Source: Hemicentrotus pulcherrimus (Eukaryota > Echinodermata > Echinoidea > Camarodonta > Strongylocentrotidae). From it: a stretch of DNA of 64,000 nt. The stretch is from contig BEXV01001006.1 of assembly GCA_003118195.1 (NCBI GenBank), positions 27,512 through 91,511 on the forward strand, read 5' to 3'. Below are positions 1 through 48,700 of this stretch, piece after piece. The position numbers and the translations under genes were made by a program. The stretch's first letter is position 1; every line of letters starts with the position of its first letter. The notes under the pieces were generated by a model. That model was not told where the DNA came from and did no database searches. It saw only the letters and a program-made list of their open reading frames with translations.

Positions 1-394
1 GGGGGGGGGGGGGAGAGATCACTTTTGCGTAGTAGGTAACTGGGAAGATTTTTGAATTAGCTAGGCCTTGCATGCTAATTACGGTATAGTATCGATGTCA
101 GTGCATCGGGAGCATGCATGACTATATAGGGAGAAAGAAATTTTGCTTTCCTGTTTCAGCATGGGGTCTGCCCACGAGACCGAAGGCCCGCGATAACGAA
201 TCCCCTTTTTTGTTTATTATTTCCCCTCAGATGTGTTTCCTTTCTCTGCATGCCTCCATATGAAATTTACCCCAAGGCCCCCCCCCCCCTCCACTTTAAA
301 AAAAGTTCCGTTCCCCTATACTAATTGTTGTAGGCTTATAAATAAATAAAGAGAATTAGATTCTTATACACTCTATAAAAAAAAATCGAGTGAT

Positions 395-560
395 CATGGA
401 CTTCACTCCTCTGGAGAGTGAAAATGTAATGAAAATAGAGTGAACATTCACCGTTCTTCTTAGAGAGCACTCGAAACTCAATCGATATTCATTCCTAAAC
501 AAGTGAGCACGGACGTCACTCTCAAGAAAGTGAAAATAGAGTGAAAATTCACTCTTTTTT
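395..560. repeat. Two diverged copies of a ~100-bp unit with AGTGAAAATAGAGTGAA
   Basis: GGACTTCACTC...AGTGAACATTCAC near 399-451 and GGACGTCACTC...AGTGAAAATTCACTC near 511-556 are tandem-like copies. They are flanked by GACCGAAGGCCCGCG (179-193) and an inverted-looking GGCCTTTGGTCTCGCGGG (597-614). Together they may be the remains of one inverted-repeat element spanning about 165-620. Confidence 0.45.
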
Positions 561-2084
561 TTAGAGAGAGAGAGAGTAGAGCATTGTACTATCAGAGGCC
601 TTTGGTCTCGCGGGCTCTCAGTCAACTGGGCATATACCTTCAGTATTTAAAAGTCTATAAGATATCAACAATCCAATGAATTTTAACTTGTCCAAAACTT
701 CCACTCCGATAATAATGATAAGAATATTAATAATAAGACCTTTTTGCGTGATAACACAATGCGGCCTTTGTTTGCGAGCGAGCAAAGTTAACGAGCTTTG
801 ACATCATGGTTAAACATTTTGCCAGTATAAAAGTTAATTTTCAAAGTGCTACCGGCAGTAATCATTTTGGGCATTGAATATGGCTTACCAACACATTTTT
901 TGAAAAAACATGCTATCCGAGCATGTCCAGCATAAATTATGATAATGGTAGATGACGAATTATATGACAGCAAAAGCATCATTGTACGTGATCGAAGCCT
1001 GTTAGAAATTCAATCGACCTCAGGGCCCCGTCTTATCAAGAGTTAATAATTATGAATCGCAACTATGTACATGAGAGATATAGAAGACTGCAAACTTGTG
1101 ATTGATTTGGGTAAATCGGAAATCTTTATAAGATGGGACCCTGAAGAACACGAAAGATGAGAGGATGAATGGATTATGATGAACAGAAAGGGGGGACGAA
1201 GAAGTCGAAAATGTAGGGACGAGAATTAGGAAAAGAAAAAGAAACACAATTTGTATCAGAACCGAAAGCGGCATTTTAACTATGTAAAATGATACCTTGG
1301 AGCTTTACCTTATAATAAATGTTGACATGCAATATTGGCATGTATATAGTTTAGTCATAATTTCTTGAAAACCGGCAAAAACATGCTTGAATCGCATCGC
1401 TGGTGGACGGGGGGTCAACTGCCCCAACCCTTATCAGTATTTACATCAGTTTCATTCTCAAATTAGCGACGAACCAAATAGGCTTTATATAGTTCTCAAA
1501 ATAATACTCTGTTTGTAGATGCTCTTCAAAATCTCAAGTTCAACAGTTCTCTATCAGTTTGGTATCTAGCTCTAAAACATTAATTGATTCATGTCCATTC
1601 TCACCACTCTTCTTGTTTGATTACAAACATCCCTCCTTTTTGCATTACTGACACCCCCTTTATCTTAATTCATACAATAAAAGAACTTGAAAATATATAA
1701 TAAACAACCACTTGTTTTTGTCTTACTTCGAATATCTACGATCATAACAAAATGTATTATACAGTGTGTGCGTCCCAGAAAGAAACGAAACCGAGAATTA
1801 TCGATGTTTTATCATACCGGTAACTTAATCGCAATTACATTTAGAAAATGACACATATTATTTGTAAAGCTTAGATCCTCCTCTTTCATTTGATGCAATT
1901 AACTGATATGATGCATATTTCACGCATGAGTGATTAAAAACAATTTGAAGAGAGGAAACCAAAAACTTGCATTTCCATAATTCGTTTTCACTGGCTGCCC
2001 GCCGTATAGCAGCAAACGGAGTTGACTAAATACTTTATTCCGTTTCGTTGACGATCAGCCATGCATCAAGTGTTTCGTCTTCTT

Positions 2085-2280
2085 GGAATCTAATTAAAGT
2101 TGTTGTAACAGTACTTGTTTTTGAAACATTTAAAGATCAAAAAAAGGTTAGTGGTCACTACTCACCTACCCCTCCCTCGCTTATTCGGCCGATCGGCCGA
2201 GTCGCCGCTAAATATTTTTTTTTCACCAATTGGGCCCCCTCCCTCGCCGCCAGCTGGATCTGCCCCTGGAATTGCAGTTG
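2085..2280. repeat. Dispersed repeat fragment, partner at 7260-7390
   Basis: GTTGTAACAGTACTTGTTTTT followed by GAAACATTTAAAGAT at 2100-2135 reappears on the opposite strand at 7320-7365 (GTACTGTTACAAC context). The following G/C-rich part (2160-2280) with GCCAGCTGGATCTGCCCCTGG is also repeat-like. The element is unidentified. Confidence 0.5.
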
Positions 2281-2919
2281 AGTGGATCTCTTTACATGTT
2301 ACAATGTTATGGCTCGTTCTGAAATAACGCGAATAATGCGGCATTTATTTTATGAAGACGTTAAGTGTCATACGCTCCACATTTCCATAATTATCTTAAA
2401 ACACAGAGCTTAGTGAATGCGCGCAGTTGCCATGCATTTTACATGTTAAAAAGAAATGGGGAAAAAAAAACCCGAAAACGCGGCGTTCTACTACACTTTT
2501 TTTGGCGGTAAATCATTAATTTAGGGGAGCGTCTGGTATAGTAGAAAAAAGGAAATATCACAAGAACAAAATTACGTCAATCTGTAGTGTTACGGACTTG
2601 TGGATGTTCTGACGGTTTTAAAGGCCTGCTTGATCAAATCTTTTGACCTGCCTGATATAGACCTGCGGTCATCGATTACTTCCCTTCTCACCAATCCTAT
2701 AATAAGTTTACCCTTTTTATAGTTCTTTCCATTGCTCCCCCTTCCTCTCTCTTTCTCATTCCCTCGTTCTCTTCTTGTTGTTATTATCATCTCTCTTCTC
2801 TGTCCGTATCTCTCTATAACATGTATCTGAGTCCATAGCTCTGTTTTCTGGTTTTCAGTTAATACCAAACTAATGGCCATTCAACGAATCAAACATAATT
2901 AGCATACTATCATATTTTC

Positions 2920-2965
2920 TCTCTCCCTCACTTTCTCTTTCTTTCTTTCTTTGTTTCTTTTTCTT

Positions 2966-2995
<30 letters not shown>
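2920..2995. repeat. CT-rich microsatellite
   Basis: An almost pure C/T run with (CT)n and TTTCTTTC units, on the plus strand outside the gene. Its strand is opposite to that of the GA tracts within the gene. Confidence 0.9.
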
Positions 2996-2996
<1 letters not shown>

Positions 2997-5900
2997 AAAT
3001 AGATAATACATATATAAACTTTTACCAAAGAAGAACCCAAACCTTATTAGTCGTTAATATGTGCTTTTATTGCTGAACATAGCATGTACTAGCATAAAAT
3101 GGTATGATTAAAACACTGTCAGTAAATTTATTTACACATTAATTTCAGATTTAAATGTATCTTAAAAAATCTTTTTTTTTTTCTTCAAATACATATAAAC
3201 TTTGTTAAAGTAAACCATTCATCAAGTTCTTGTGATTGTGAATTGGATGTAAATTAGATTAGAATCCTTCAGGGGCTCTCGAATTATATTTGGTCTTAGC
3301 TGTCATTTTGCTTACTTAATGTACTTAACGCAGGGATTCAACTTTCAATATGAAGATGATCTGGTGAAGTTAGAAACAAAAAAACATAAAGTTAAAGATA
3401 AAATAAGCTTAAGTCCTTTTGTTATAGAGCTGCAATTGAGAGCTCAATTTATATTTAAATAGCCAAAGAACTCATTTTGTACAAAAAATTGCCATCCTAC
3501 ACTAGATGAAAAGCTTTACAAAATATTACAAGGGAAATATTCACCATATTCAAGTTTTAAAGTACTTGCCAATATGCTCCATTACTTAAGATTTCAAACG
3601 TGAAACCTTCTACCTCATCGTAATGAATGAGAGAAAAATTATAAGGTGGGTTTTAAATAAGTGTGAATTTTAGTACAGCTATGTAAAGTACAGTTATTCA
3701 CACATGAAATAAAGTATTAGTCAACGATTGCAATACTGACAAAAATGAAACATACTCGTCAACAAACATATCGCCCAAACGTAATCTCTGATCATAAATA
3801 AAATACATCGCAGGTAATAATCAGAAAAGAAAAATGTTCTACTCTGAAATACATAAAAACTGATTCAAATTAACATCGTTACTGCTTTTCATTTTCATAA
3901 ACATGCTATCAGATAAAAAATAATGTGTTCTTACGCAAAAATAGAACATTAAGTACAAGCATCTTGACGAAGAGGTCGTTTAAAATGTACTCAAAATTTG
4001 TCCTTGAACATAAAAAGATTCAAAATCTTGGATTAATACTTTACACACAGCACACAACAAGAAAGCAACATAACTGTAAAAGTTTCAAAAACTGTTAGTC
4101 CTAATCCCAAAGGAATAAGATATCCTAATCCCAGATGCATAATCCATTCTTAGTCTATCCCTTAAACTTGGTGTAATTTCATCCAGCATCATAATTTGCT
4201 ATGAGGTCTATATCTCTTCTGATGTGCCCAGCAAAAGATTGTTATAATTAAGGGGAATCCCTAATGTTCAGAGCAGGAGGAATCCTCTTACAAAAGTTTT
4301 GCCAGGCACAGGATGATATGCATTATGAATACATGTACCAATAATTTAGCACACAGGTGAATGGTTATCTCATTTAGCGGTCTTTTGCACAAAACATTGA
4401 CTACACCACTGGTGGCAGTATTCCCTCTAACGAGGGAATCTGCTTTCATTTGTTTTCCAAGTAGGGGATTATGATTATTCATCATGCACATGCATAGATG
4501 TGCTTTATCAATAAATTCTGTGCATTTATTACCTTTTTAGTGGTTGATTTTTTTCTTCTCTATTATTAAAGCATATCACTGGATTAATTGGATTTGAAAG
4601 TTTTTTTTTATACTAAATTCACATTTGTAATATTTTGAATTAAAAAATGAAACTCTGTTTCAATCTATTTGGGTATTCTGAGCCTTTATAGGCAAACTAA
4701 AACAAAATGCTATTGTTGTATTTTTTTGGGGGAAAATATCGGCATATATCATACAACGATTTCTTGCTAAATATATGATTACATTAATATGTGTTATGTA
4801 AGTTTCAAAGAAATATTTACTGAGTAATATAATTAAGTATATACTCCTCAAATACAGATGGATGGTATATGCAAAAACTGTACTTATCAAGTATTGTAGT
4901 TTGATAAATAGAGGTATGTTTAAATGTTGAGTTGCACAAGACTATTTTATCATACTCATGTTTTTATATACCACACAAGCCTAAGATATACTGTACTTTC
5001 TTTTGATTTTCATAGACATATTTCAGGGTATTCATTCTTTCAATCATCTAGCTAGGATTATCATAAAATATTTAGGGATTATATGATGAAATACATACTT
5101 TAGTGCATATATCAGTACTTTTGTTAATACATAATGAATTTAATAATAATTCTAATTGATCTCATATTTACATATCAACAATCGTTATTCTTTCTCATCA
5201 CAAAGATTCTCTACTCTCCTTCAAGATATGTCCAAGAATTCACGAAAATCATATATCTGCGACCAAACATGCGCTTCACCAAGCAAAAAAATAATGCAAA
5301 TTTGTATAGCTTTTTACAAATAATACAAGTCTTTTGTTAATTTTTACAATGAATCATAAGAAAATTAAATCACCATAATTTAACATCTTTATACAATTAC
5401 ACATAGTTCAGAAATGTTCAAATGCTTGCACTGGCCACGAATAGATAATATGCTCCAATGACGGACTTTATAACAGAAAGTCAAGAAATAATCCTAAATC
5501 ATAATGTCTGCTAGTAATGAGCTAAATGAAATAAATAATTAAAATACTTTAATCAAATTGCAAAAAGTTGACTACGAGAAAGACTGTTTTTCTTGCACAG
5601 AGACTGGGTGACAGATATTGTTTTTCTGTTTTCACTGCAAGAAAAGGATACACAAATGAAAATGCAAACAAACTTTTCCATGCAATATTCCTTTGACAGA
5701 TACATGTATTTCCACGATCCTGTATTTAGTAAACTATATGCAAATTTAAAACTTCTCTGTTGTTGGAGAAATGCCTGTAATTATGTTGATATTCTACAAT
5801 ATGAACTGGTTCTTCCTTTTCATCCAAAAAATAAAGTGATTTAACACCGTCAAATATGAGGCAACAAAAAGTTCTGAAGCATTTATGAATTGCATTCCAT

Positions 5901-7826
5901 CTGCAGTTTGATGCAGACGTTAATTTTTATCAATCCTTTTAAAGTGAGATATCTGAAATTCTCTTCTGTTTTAATACAACTATGTAGTTCTGGTCCCTTT
6001 CAAAGTCATAAGTTTTGTATTTTTGGAAAATAATATTGTGCTGGCTCTTCTTTATTTTTTTTTCTTTAAATGTATGGAGTCATGTGTTAATAGTCTCTGA
6101 GACATAATCCTAAGCTGTATTCATCAGTATTATAATGTGAATCTAACTAAATAAAATGGAACACATTAATTAATTTCATTCAATTGATAAAATTCCCATT
6201 GGCAATGGCTACAGGTTCTAAGCTATGATGAAAATTACAAACTACGCACACACTCACAAATAATTTCAAGAGGAAACTCAAATCGGCATTGAATAATTTT
6301 CTATACACATAAAAACAAAGTGATGGTTTAACACATCTGACAAATGGATAAAATTCAATATTCACTACACACTACACATAAAGCAATGTTATCATAAAGA
6401 ATAAGTATTAAATCTTTGGTTCACTGAGATATAACAGACATTTGATAACAAGCAGTTCACAAGGTTCAATCTTGGCACATGGTAAAGCTAAAAGTAAAAT
6501 GAAATTCTTCAGAAAATTCTCACTGCATGCCTATCTTGCGTTTTTTCTTTTGGCGATATGCGTACATCAGGAAGACCTCATACAAGCCATAACAGGAATA
6601 AATGTGCAGATTCAAGTATGTATGCAGTCATTCAACCTGTGAATTAGCCCAACAAAAGAAGTAAATAGTGATGCTCATAAAACGCATCCTGAGGATTGAA
6701 ATAGATAATCCTGAAACACTGGAGAGAAAATATGAAGAAAGAAAAATTAAAAAGTGAACCCCCCTATAATAATTATGAAAATGGTAATGAGAAAACTACA
6801 ATCTAGAAAAAAAATTTAGGATGAAACTAGAACACTAAACCAAACTTACTTCTGTAATTTCTAACTGGGATGAGCCCAAGAAATTGCATTGTCTACTGAT
6901 GTCAATCCAATTATGTAATGTACATTTATCTGACCTCTTTCTTAAGACTCAAATAGCTTTAGTCTCCTGAACACTTCAAATAAATGCAAGCTTGGTCTGC
7001 ATTGAGTTTTGATATCAACAACAGCTATTAGAGATCGGTTGCTTTCTTACACTCCACTTAAAACTGATCTCAAAGTTAGCGTCTCTTTAAAGCCAAGGTT
7101 TTTGTTCCACATTTACAAAAGTTATCTCCTATTCCCTCTTTAAGTGCCTTGCCAGAGCCTGACATGTCAACCATGAATAACGATTTTGTAGCGTCAGCTA
7201 CTAATGCCACTGCTGTCGGCGTTTGGTCTAACCTTGTTCTCCAATTCAAAGCAGGAAGAACAAAAAAAGCCTTTAAGTTTGTTATTCCCCCCTTTTTTTT
7301 TACCGGTCAGAATCAACATCTTTAAAATGTTCAAAAACAAGTACTGTTACAACACCTTCAATTAAAATTCCAATTCAATTACCGGTAGGTGGTATGAAGA
7401 GAAGTTTAAACCAAGCTGAGTACTGCAGATACAATACATAAACATATGTGGCTTTCTTTTGTTATTTTACTTCTTGAAAAAAAAATGGTCGCTGAAATAT
7501 ACATATAGAAGAACCATGCAAATCAAACAGTTAATAAGAAGGAATTATAAATAAATTAGAAAAGAAAAATTGATAATCTTGTAAATAAAAAGGAAATAAT
7601 TATATAGGTATGTTTGTCCATTTTAAAAACGAATGAACAACATCTTTAATGCTCAAACTCCCTGTTTTCGGCTACATTTTATATAAATTTGATAACAAGA
7701 CATTTAATATTCCATTCATCTACTATATATGATTAAAAATATTATTGTGTAAAACATTTCAAATATATACCTATGTACACGTATATATCATAGAATTCAT
7801 TTGTATTGTTATATATTGATAATCTA

Positions 7827-7832
7827 TTTATT
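7827..7832 (-). terminator. Candidate polyadenylation signal
   Basis: TTTATT on the plus strand gives AATAAA on the sense strand, about 1.2 kb past the stop codon. The motif is frequent in AT-rich DNA and other copies occur further on (for example near 6051 and 4525). This is only the first canonical hexamer I noticed after the stop. Confidence 0.2.
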
Positions 7833-9061
7833 CACTGATGCATTTGAAAGAGTGAATACTGATTGAAGATTTATACTAACTAATTCAATTAAATACCAGT
7901 ATATTCATTTGTAAATAATGATTATTGGTGTTTTACTTTCATAATTGCTTCGATGTGTCATGTACTTGCCTTCATGGTATTAAAATCCATGTACAGCTTG
8001 CAGTGACACTCGTATACGCATGTTGAATAATATGGTAGTTGTTGTTTTATATCAGTCCCAATCATAACAAATGATGTCGGGTTTACTGTACTGCATTCTA
8101 ATAAGTACAATGCATTTTCAGCTCTGCATTGAATAGCATAGCTCACCGTGTATTAAAGTGAATATTCTAAAATACATGTATATGATAAGACCAAATATCA
8201 AAGGTATATGAGCAGCTATTTTTTTATGTTCGATAGTAATAAAGATAACATTCTGTTTGTGTTAAGCTCAATATCACATCATGATCTAACCGCTTGATGC
8301 GCTTCAAAAATTCTTTGGAAATTATCGCCCAAACCATAGCTCCAGCAAGTATTAGAGAGTGTGCTGTAATGCAGCAGTAGTAAGTCAAAGTTTAGTTACA
8401 AAATGTTTTAAAAATATTTTAAAACAACTTACATCCCTAAAATTAAGTAGAGTGGATCTAGAAGTAATCGGGCAGAGAGTACTGGCAGTGCTAGGGTACA
8501 CGACAGTTTCACGTCAGCTCTGAAATGAATTCAAAGGTGTTCAGTTTCAATAGTGAATCTAACATATTGCAAAAATATTTTGTTGGGAGGCCCACTCTCT
8601 TCTTTCCAATCCCAATTTAGATCGATGCTCAACCACTTTCTTAATTGACCTATGAGCAATGAGATCGGCCCTATCATCTATACCGACCTTAAGCACGTTA
8701 ATACCCTTGTTCTTAATCTTGATTATTAAATACAGTCTGCATTAAAAAAAAATCATAGATCAAGATACATCTCACATATGCTTTTCTTTCTAGATGTACA
8801 GTAACTATACATTCATCATAACATAGTCTTAAAGTCCTGTTGGACCCTGTTAAAATGTACCTTGCATTTTCTTTGCACACATAGTATCAGGGCTTTTCGC
8901 CCAATCAGATGGCACTACCGTAATCGTTTTCCACGGGTGCGACTACACAAAGTCTTAACACAAAGATGGAGTGCATGTACTAGCCGGACACCTCATTGAA
9001 GTTACACTTCTTCTCCCTTCCAAGCTCCCTGTTTAGGTTTCCTGAATACATTCCTCTATTC

Positions 9062-44899
<35,838 letters not shown>

Positions 44900-45067
44900 C
44901 TGAAATAGACGGCCACAACAAAAAGACCAAAATCAGTTTCTGCATTTCCCTACACAAGCCCTAATTAAATTCCCTAATTTCTTGTAAAGAATAATCTAAA
45001 CTACATGCAAAAACTATTTTCTCAGAAGGCTCTATTCCTATGAAGGGTATTTACAGACCTATTGGCT

Positions 45068-45358
45068 GGTATTCTCGAATGCAGACTAACTTTAGTCCAT
45101 GGTTAATCCACCTACTAAGTATGGAATGCCAAGTGTCCATATGAATATATTTTTGAATAATTTAATCTGTCACTAAATTCAAATAAAATGTGATAACATA
45201 ATCAATAAACAACAATAGAAATACGATATAATTATGTTATCATGGTTATTTAGGGACATATCAAATTATTCAATTTGACTAAAAATGGACACTTGGCATT
45301 CCATACTTAGTCAGGGGATTAAACCATGGACTAAAGTTAGTCTGCATTCGAGAATACC
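45068..45358. mobile_element. Foldback/MITE element with long inverted arms
   Basis: GGTATTCTCGAATGCAGACT at the left and AGTCTGCATTCGAGAATACC at the right are exact inverted repeats. Pairing continues through TAACTTTAGTCCATGG and GGAATGCCAAGTGTCCAT. The inner ends at AATTATTCAATTTGAC carry weaker complementarity. No gene inside. Confidence 0.9.
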
Positions 45359-45539
45359 ACCCTCAGGAAACTACCTTCTGGTTCTCAGTAAATGGTGAGC
45401 ATAGATACATTTACAATAGATAATGTGACCCTTGTCTCCAAAGTTCATATGAATATGACTGCCATTTCCTGTCATGCTACATGTACATGAACATCCTTTG
45501 GCCATACAAAGTTGGCAATCATTAAGTGATAGCACACAG

Positions 45540-45790
45540 CAGGATACCATCATGATACAATCATCATGCCCAATGGAATGTGATCATCACTCGATCACAC
45601 CATGATATGATGCGATCATTATGTGATCACAAACAATGTGATGCAATCTTGATGGTATCCCACACAATAGAATGAAATCATGTGATCACACAGTGGAATG
45701 CATTTATAATTTGATCACATGCAAGATCATACAATCAATATGTGACTGCACATGATAAGATGCAATCATGATGTAATTGAGCAACTTGAT
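45540..45790. repeat. Degenerate GATCACA/ATGATG minisatellite
   Basis: Repeated words GTGATCA(C/T), GATG(C/T)AATCATGATG and CACA(C/G)(A/T)(A/G)TG(G/A)AATG occur about every 35-40 bases through this stretch. It is a decayed tandem array rich in GATC and ATGAT. Confidence 0.7.
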
Positions 45791-48700
45791 AGGAAACTGG
45801 CAGGCATGAGGTCAAGGGTCACTTCATCTATTCTAAAAGATATCATCTGCAGGTATTTGGGAATCTAATTTCAAAATGATTATCCAATCGATTGCAAGGG
45901 ACAAATAAAATAAAAAATAAAAAGGAATGTTAACAGATTTGAATGCTGCCTTTTCTATAATCCATTCTTTTTTTCTTCTGGATCTGATCCCTTAAAATGT
46001 TGTCCTCAAAACAATTTTTTCTTCCTCCCCCCCTCCCCTCTGCACCATCATTAAACTATCATGAGGGAAAAGGAGGATGCTTTGTTACCTTGGGGGAAAT
46101 GAGAAACTAATGATATGCCATCAACTATTGATATGCCATCCATTATTGAATTTTACACCCACACAAAGAATTCTCTCATGGTAAATGTTAAATATTTGAC
46201 TGCATGCCCTAAATAATTAGAATGAAAGTCTGTTTGACATATTTCGACCCCTCTACAGTTAAGGGAATTATATTGGAAGGTTGAATAACACATTACATTG
46301 AAAGTTTCCCTGTTTATGAATTTGCAATGCTGGAAAGCACAACAGAAATATGAATTGTATTTTGCTCCGTCTTCAAAACAAGAAATCACAGCTAGAACAA
46401 ATTTAAAAGTTACTATTCAAATTTTGACAAACTGTGTGGCAAAAAAAATGAACCTACATTTAAAAACATACAGGCAAAGCAATATCAAAAGGGCAATTAT
46501 ACAATAAAAACAAAAAAGTGCAGATAAAAGCAGATTGAATCTTATCAAAATGGGGATGAAATATGTCAAAGACCCCATACTAATTTAGAGAGATTAAACA
46601 GATTTATTGTTTAAATAATGATATCATTATTGATGCAATATAAATGAATGTTAGAATTTGTTAGACGTGACCAACTTTTCCATTTTAAGACAAATTTTTA
46701 GTAAACCTTTTGGCTGTGCTACTTTGCATACATATTTGAACATATTTAAAGCATTTGTGGTTTCTGAGTAGATAACCAAGAATCCATCTTTGCAATGGAG
46801 TCTGGAAAGTTAGATAAAGATTAGATGAACATAATCAAATGGTAGAATGAAGATTTTTTTTTTTTAAAGAAAAAAAAGTGGGTCAAGAATGGAAAAATGC
46901 TTTCTGTTGCTAATACACTAACGCGATATTTAGTTTGTGAGTAGCATACAACATGCTGCTTTTATCCAGGTAAACTGCATGTTTTTTTCCTGTACAAAAA
47001 TCAACTACTTGGGCACAGGAATGAAACAGCAAGGATTTATGGAGTTTACAAGGCAGTGGAATCAACTTCTAGCCAACATATATTGTCTTATTCTTTCTTA
47101 TTTTTAAAGCTACAAGCAGGTGAAAGAAACAATGACAATTGATATGCAGGACAAATGAGAAAGACAAAATAATGTGGAAATGAAAACAGATAAGCGTCTC
47201 AACCATGCCACTGTGCTCAAGGTACATGTATCTGTGGAGGTCAAAAGCAGTGAGCACAGTTAAACATGGTGAAGTTAGCAGAAGCTTAAGCTGGTACTCA
47301 GGGAAAAAATGATGGTGGCTTTGAGGAGAAAACAAGCTGCAATCAGGAATGTTTGCTTCATGCCTCTCTCAAAAGTTTTTGAATGTGTCTAAGTTGGGAG
47401 ATCAGCAATAGCCTGTGGCGTATAAGCTTATCTCTTGAAATTGAATAAACAAATTCAAAAACTTTTGAATAAGACTCAAATGTATTTAACAAAAAACAAA
47501 CGGAAAGGGACAAACTGGTGGCATAAAAAGGCTTGGGCAGGGTTTGTGAATTAGAAATTCCCTTTCTAACTACTCAAAGTATTAACATAACAAGTCAAAG
47601 AGACTGAGATAGATAATATATTGTATATTTCATTTCATATTGCACTCATTCCCTGAAGTTTAATTTATTTTTTCTTCATATAATATTTTTTTCCTCAAAT
47701 GATATGCTTAGGAACTCCTTGCCAAAAAATTCAAAGAGGCAAACGGCATACAAAACTTTTCACAAAAATCAATTATACCTAAGATAATCAAATTGGAAAA
47801 ATAGACTTCAAAATTCTGTTTCATTTATCGATTTGTAGCAGCTTTACTGTGAATAACTACAGATAATAATTTTTTTTTTTTTTGGGGGGGGGAAGGGTGA
47901 CGAGCTTTAAAATATTTGTTTTAATTTGAGGATTTGACAGAGTAAGCAGTACAAATCAATTATCTAAGTTCTCTTTTTCAAGTGAAACAACACAGAAATA
48001 TAAGACAATCTTGATAAATTTACTTAAAATGTGGCATGACGAAATATGTAGGGGAATTAATTGAACAATATCACTCTCAAAGCTTGTAAAATCAAACAAA
48101 TCAAAAAATAATTTAAGAACATTGCATAGGTGATTATTATTACAGTGGATTCTTTATGAAAACACCATTAATAACCATAACACAACAATGAATAGCATAT
48201 GCAAATTTATTTTGATATTGATATCAATTGAACAGATGAATGTAAAATAATTTCAGAATGTCGATTGTTACATGCATGATTGATGATACATTAAATTATC
48301 TTTAATCAAAATTAGGAACACTTAAACGCATGCCTTTAAAAGTAAATCACACATATCTACGAGAATAACACAATCAAACGCACACAGTAATGACATCTGA
48401 TTCATTCGTTGAAACATATGAAACGAACATTGATGGTGCATGTTGCAAGAAATAGTCAATCGGCATAGATATTTTCTTTCACGTTTCACATAAATTGATG
48501 ACGATGCAATGAATTCTTGATGACATGGCTCGTGCTTTTTATCTCCTACATAATACATAATTTCACTTCAAATTCCTTGCTTGAATAATTTCACGTATCA
48601 AGTTTCTTTTTTTTTTTTTTCTTTTCTTTCTGACAGAGTGCATAGTAATAAGAAAAAACGTAAGATACAGTAATCGAGTGCTGATGATGAAATTACGTGA

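Larger units (their letters stand above)
1..9061. other. 3' flank and probable 3' UTR of Slo1; no other gene recognised
   Basis: The short open frames here have no recognisable product, no coding-like composition and no exon pairing. The part nearest 9061 should be the Slo1 3' UTR. The region starts with a 13-base poly-G, includes a C-run at 279-288, CT microsatellites at 2925-2995 and several dispersed-repeat fragments. Nothing else is supported. Confidence 0.6.

Noticed and set aside
45540..45790. CRISPR-like array or regulatory repeat cluster
   Set aside because: Repeat words are degenerate and unevenly spaced; this is a eukaryotic intron and the pattern fits a decayed minisatellite.
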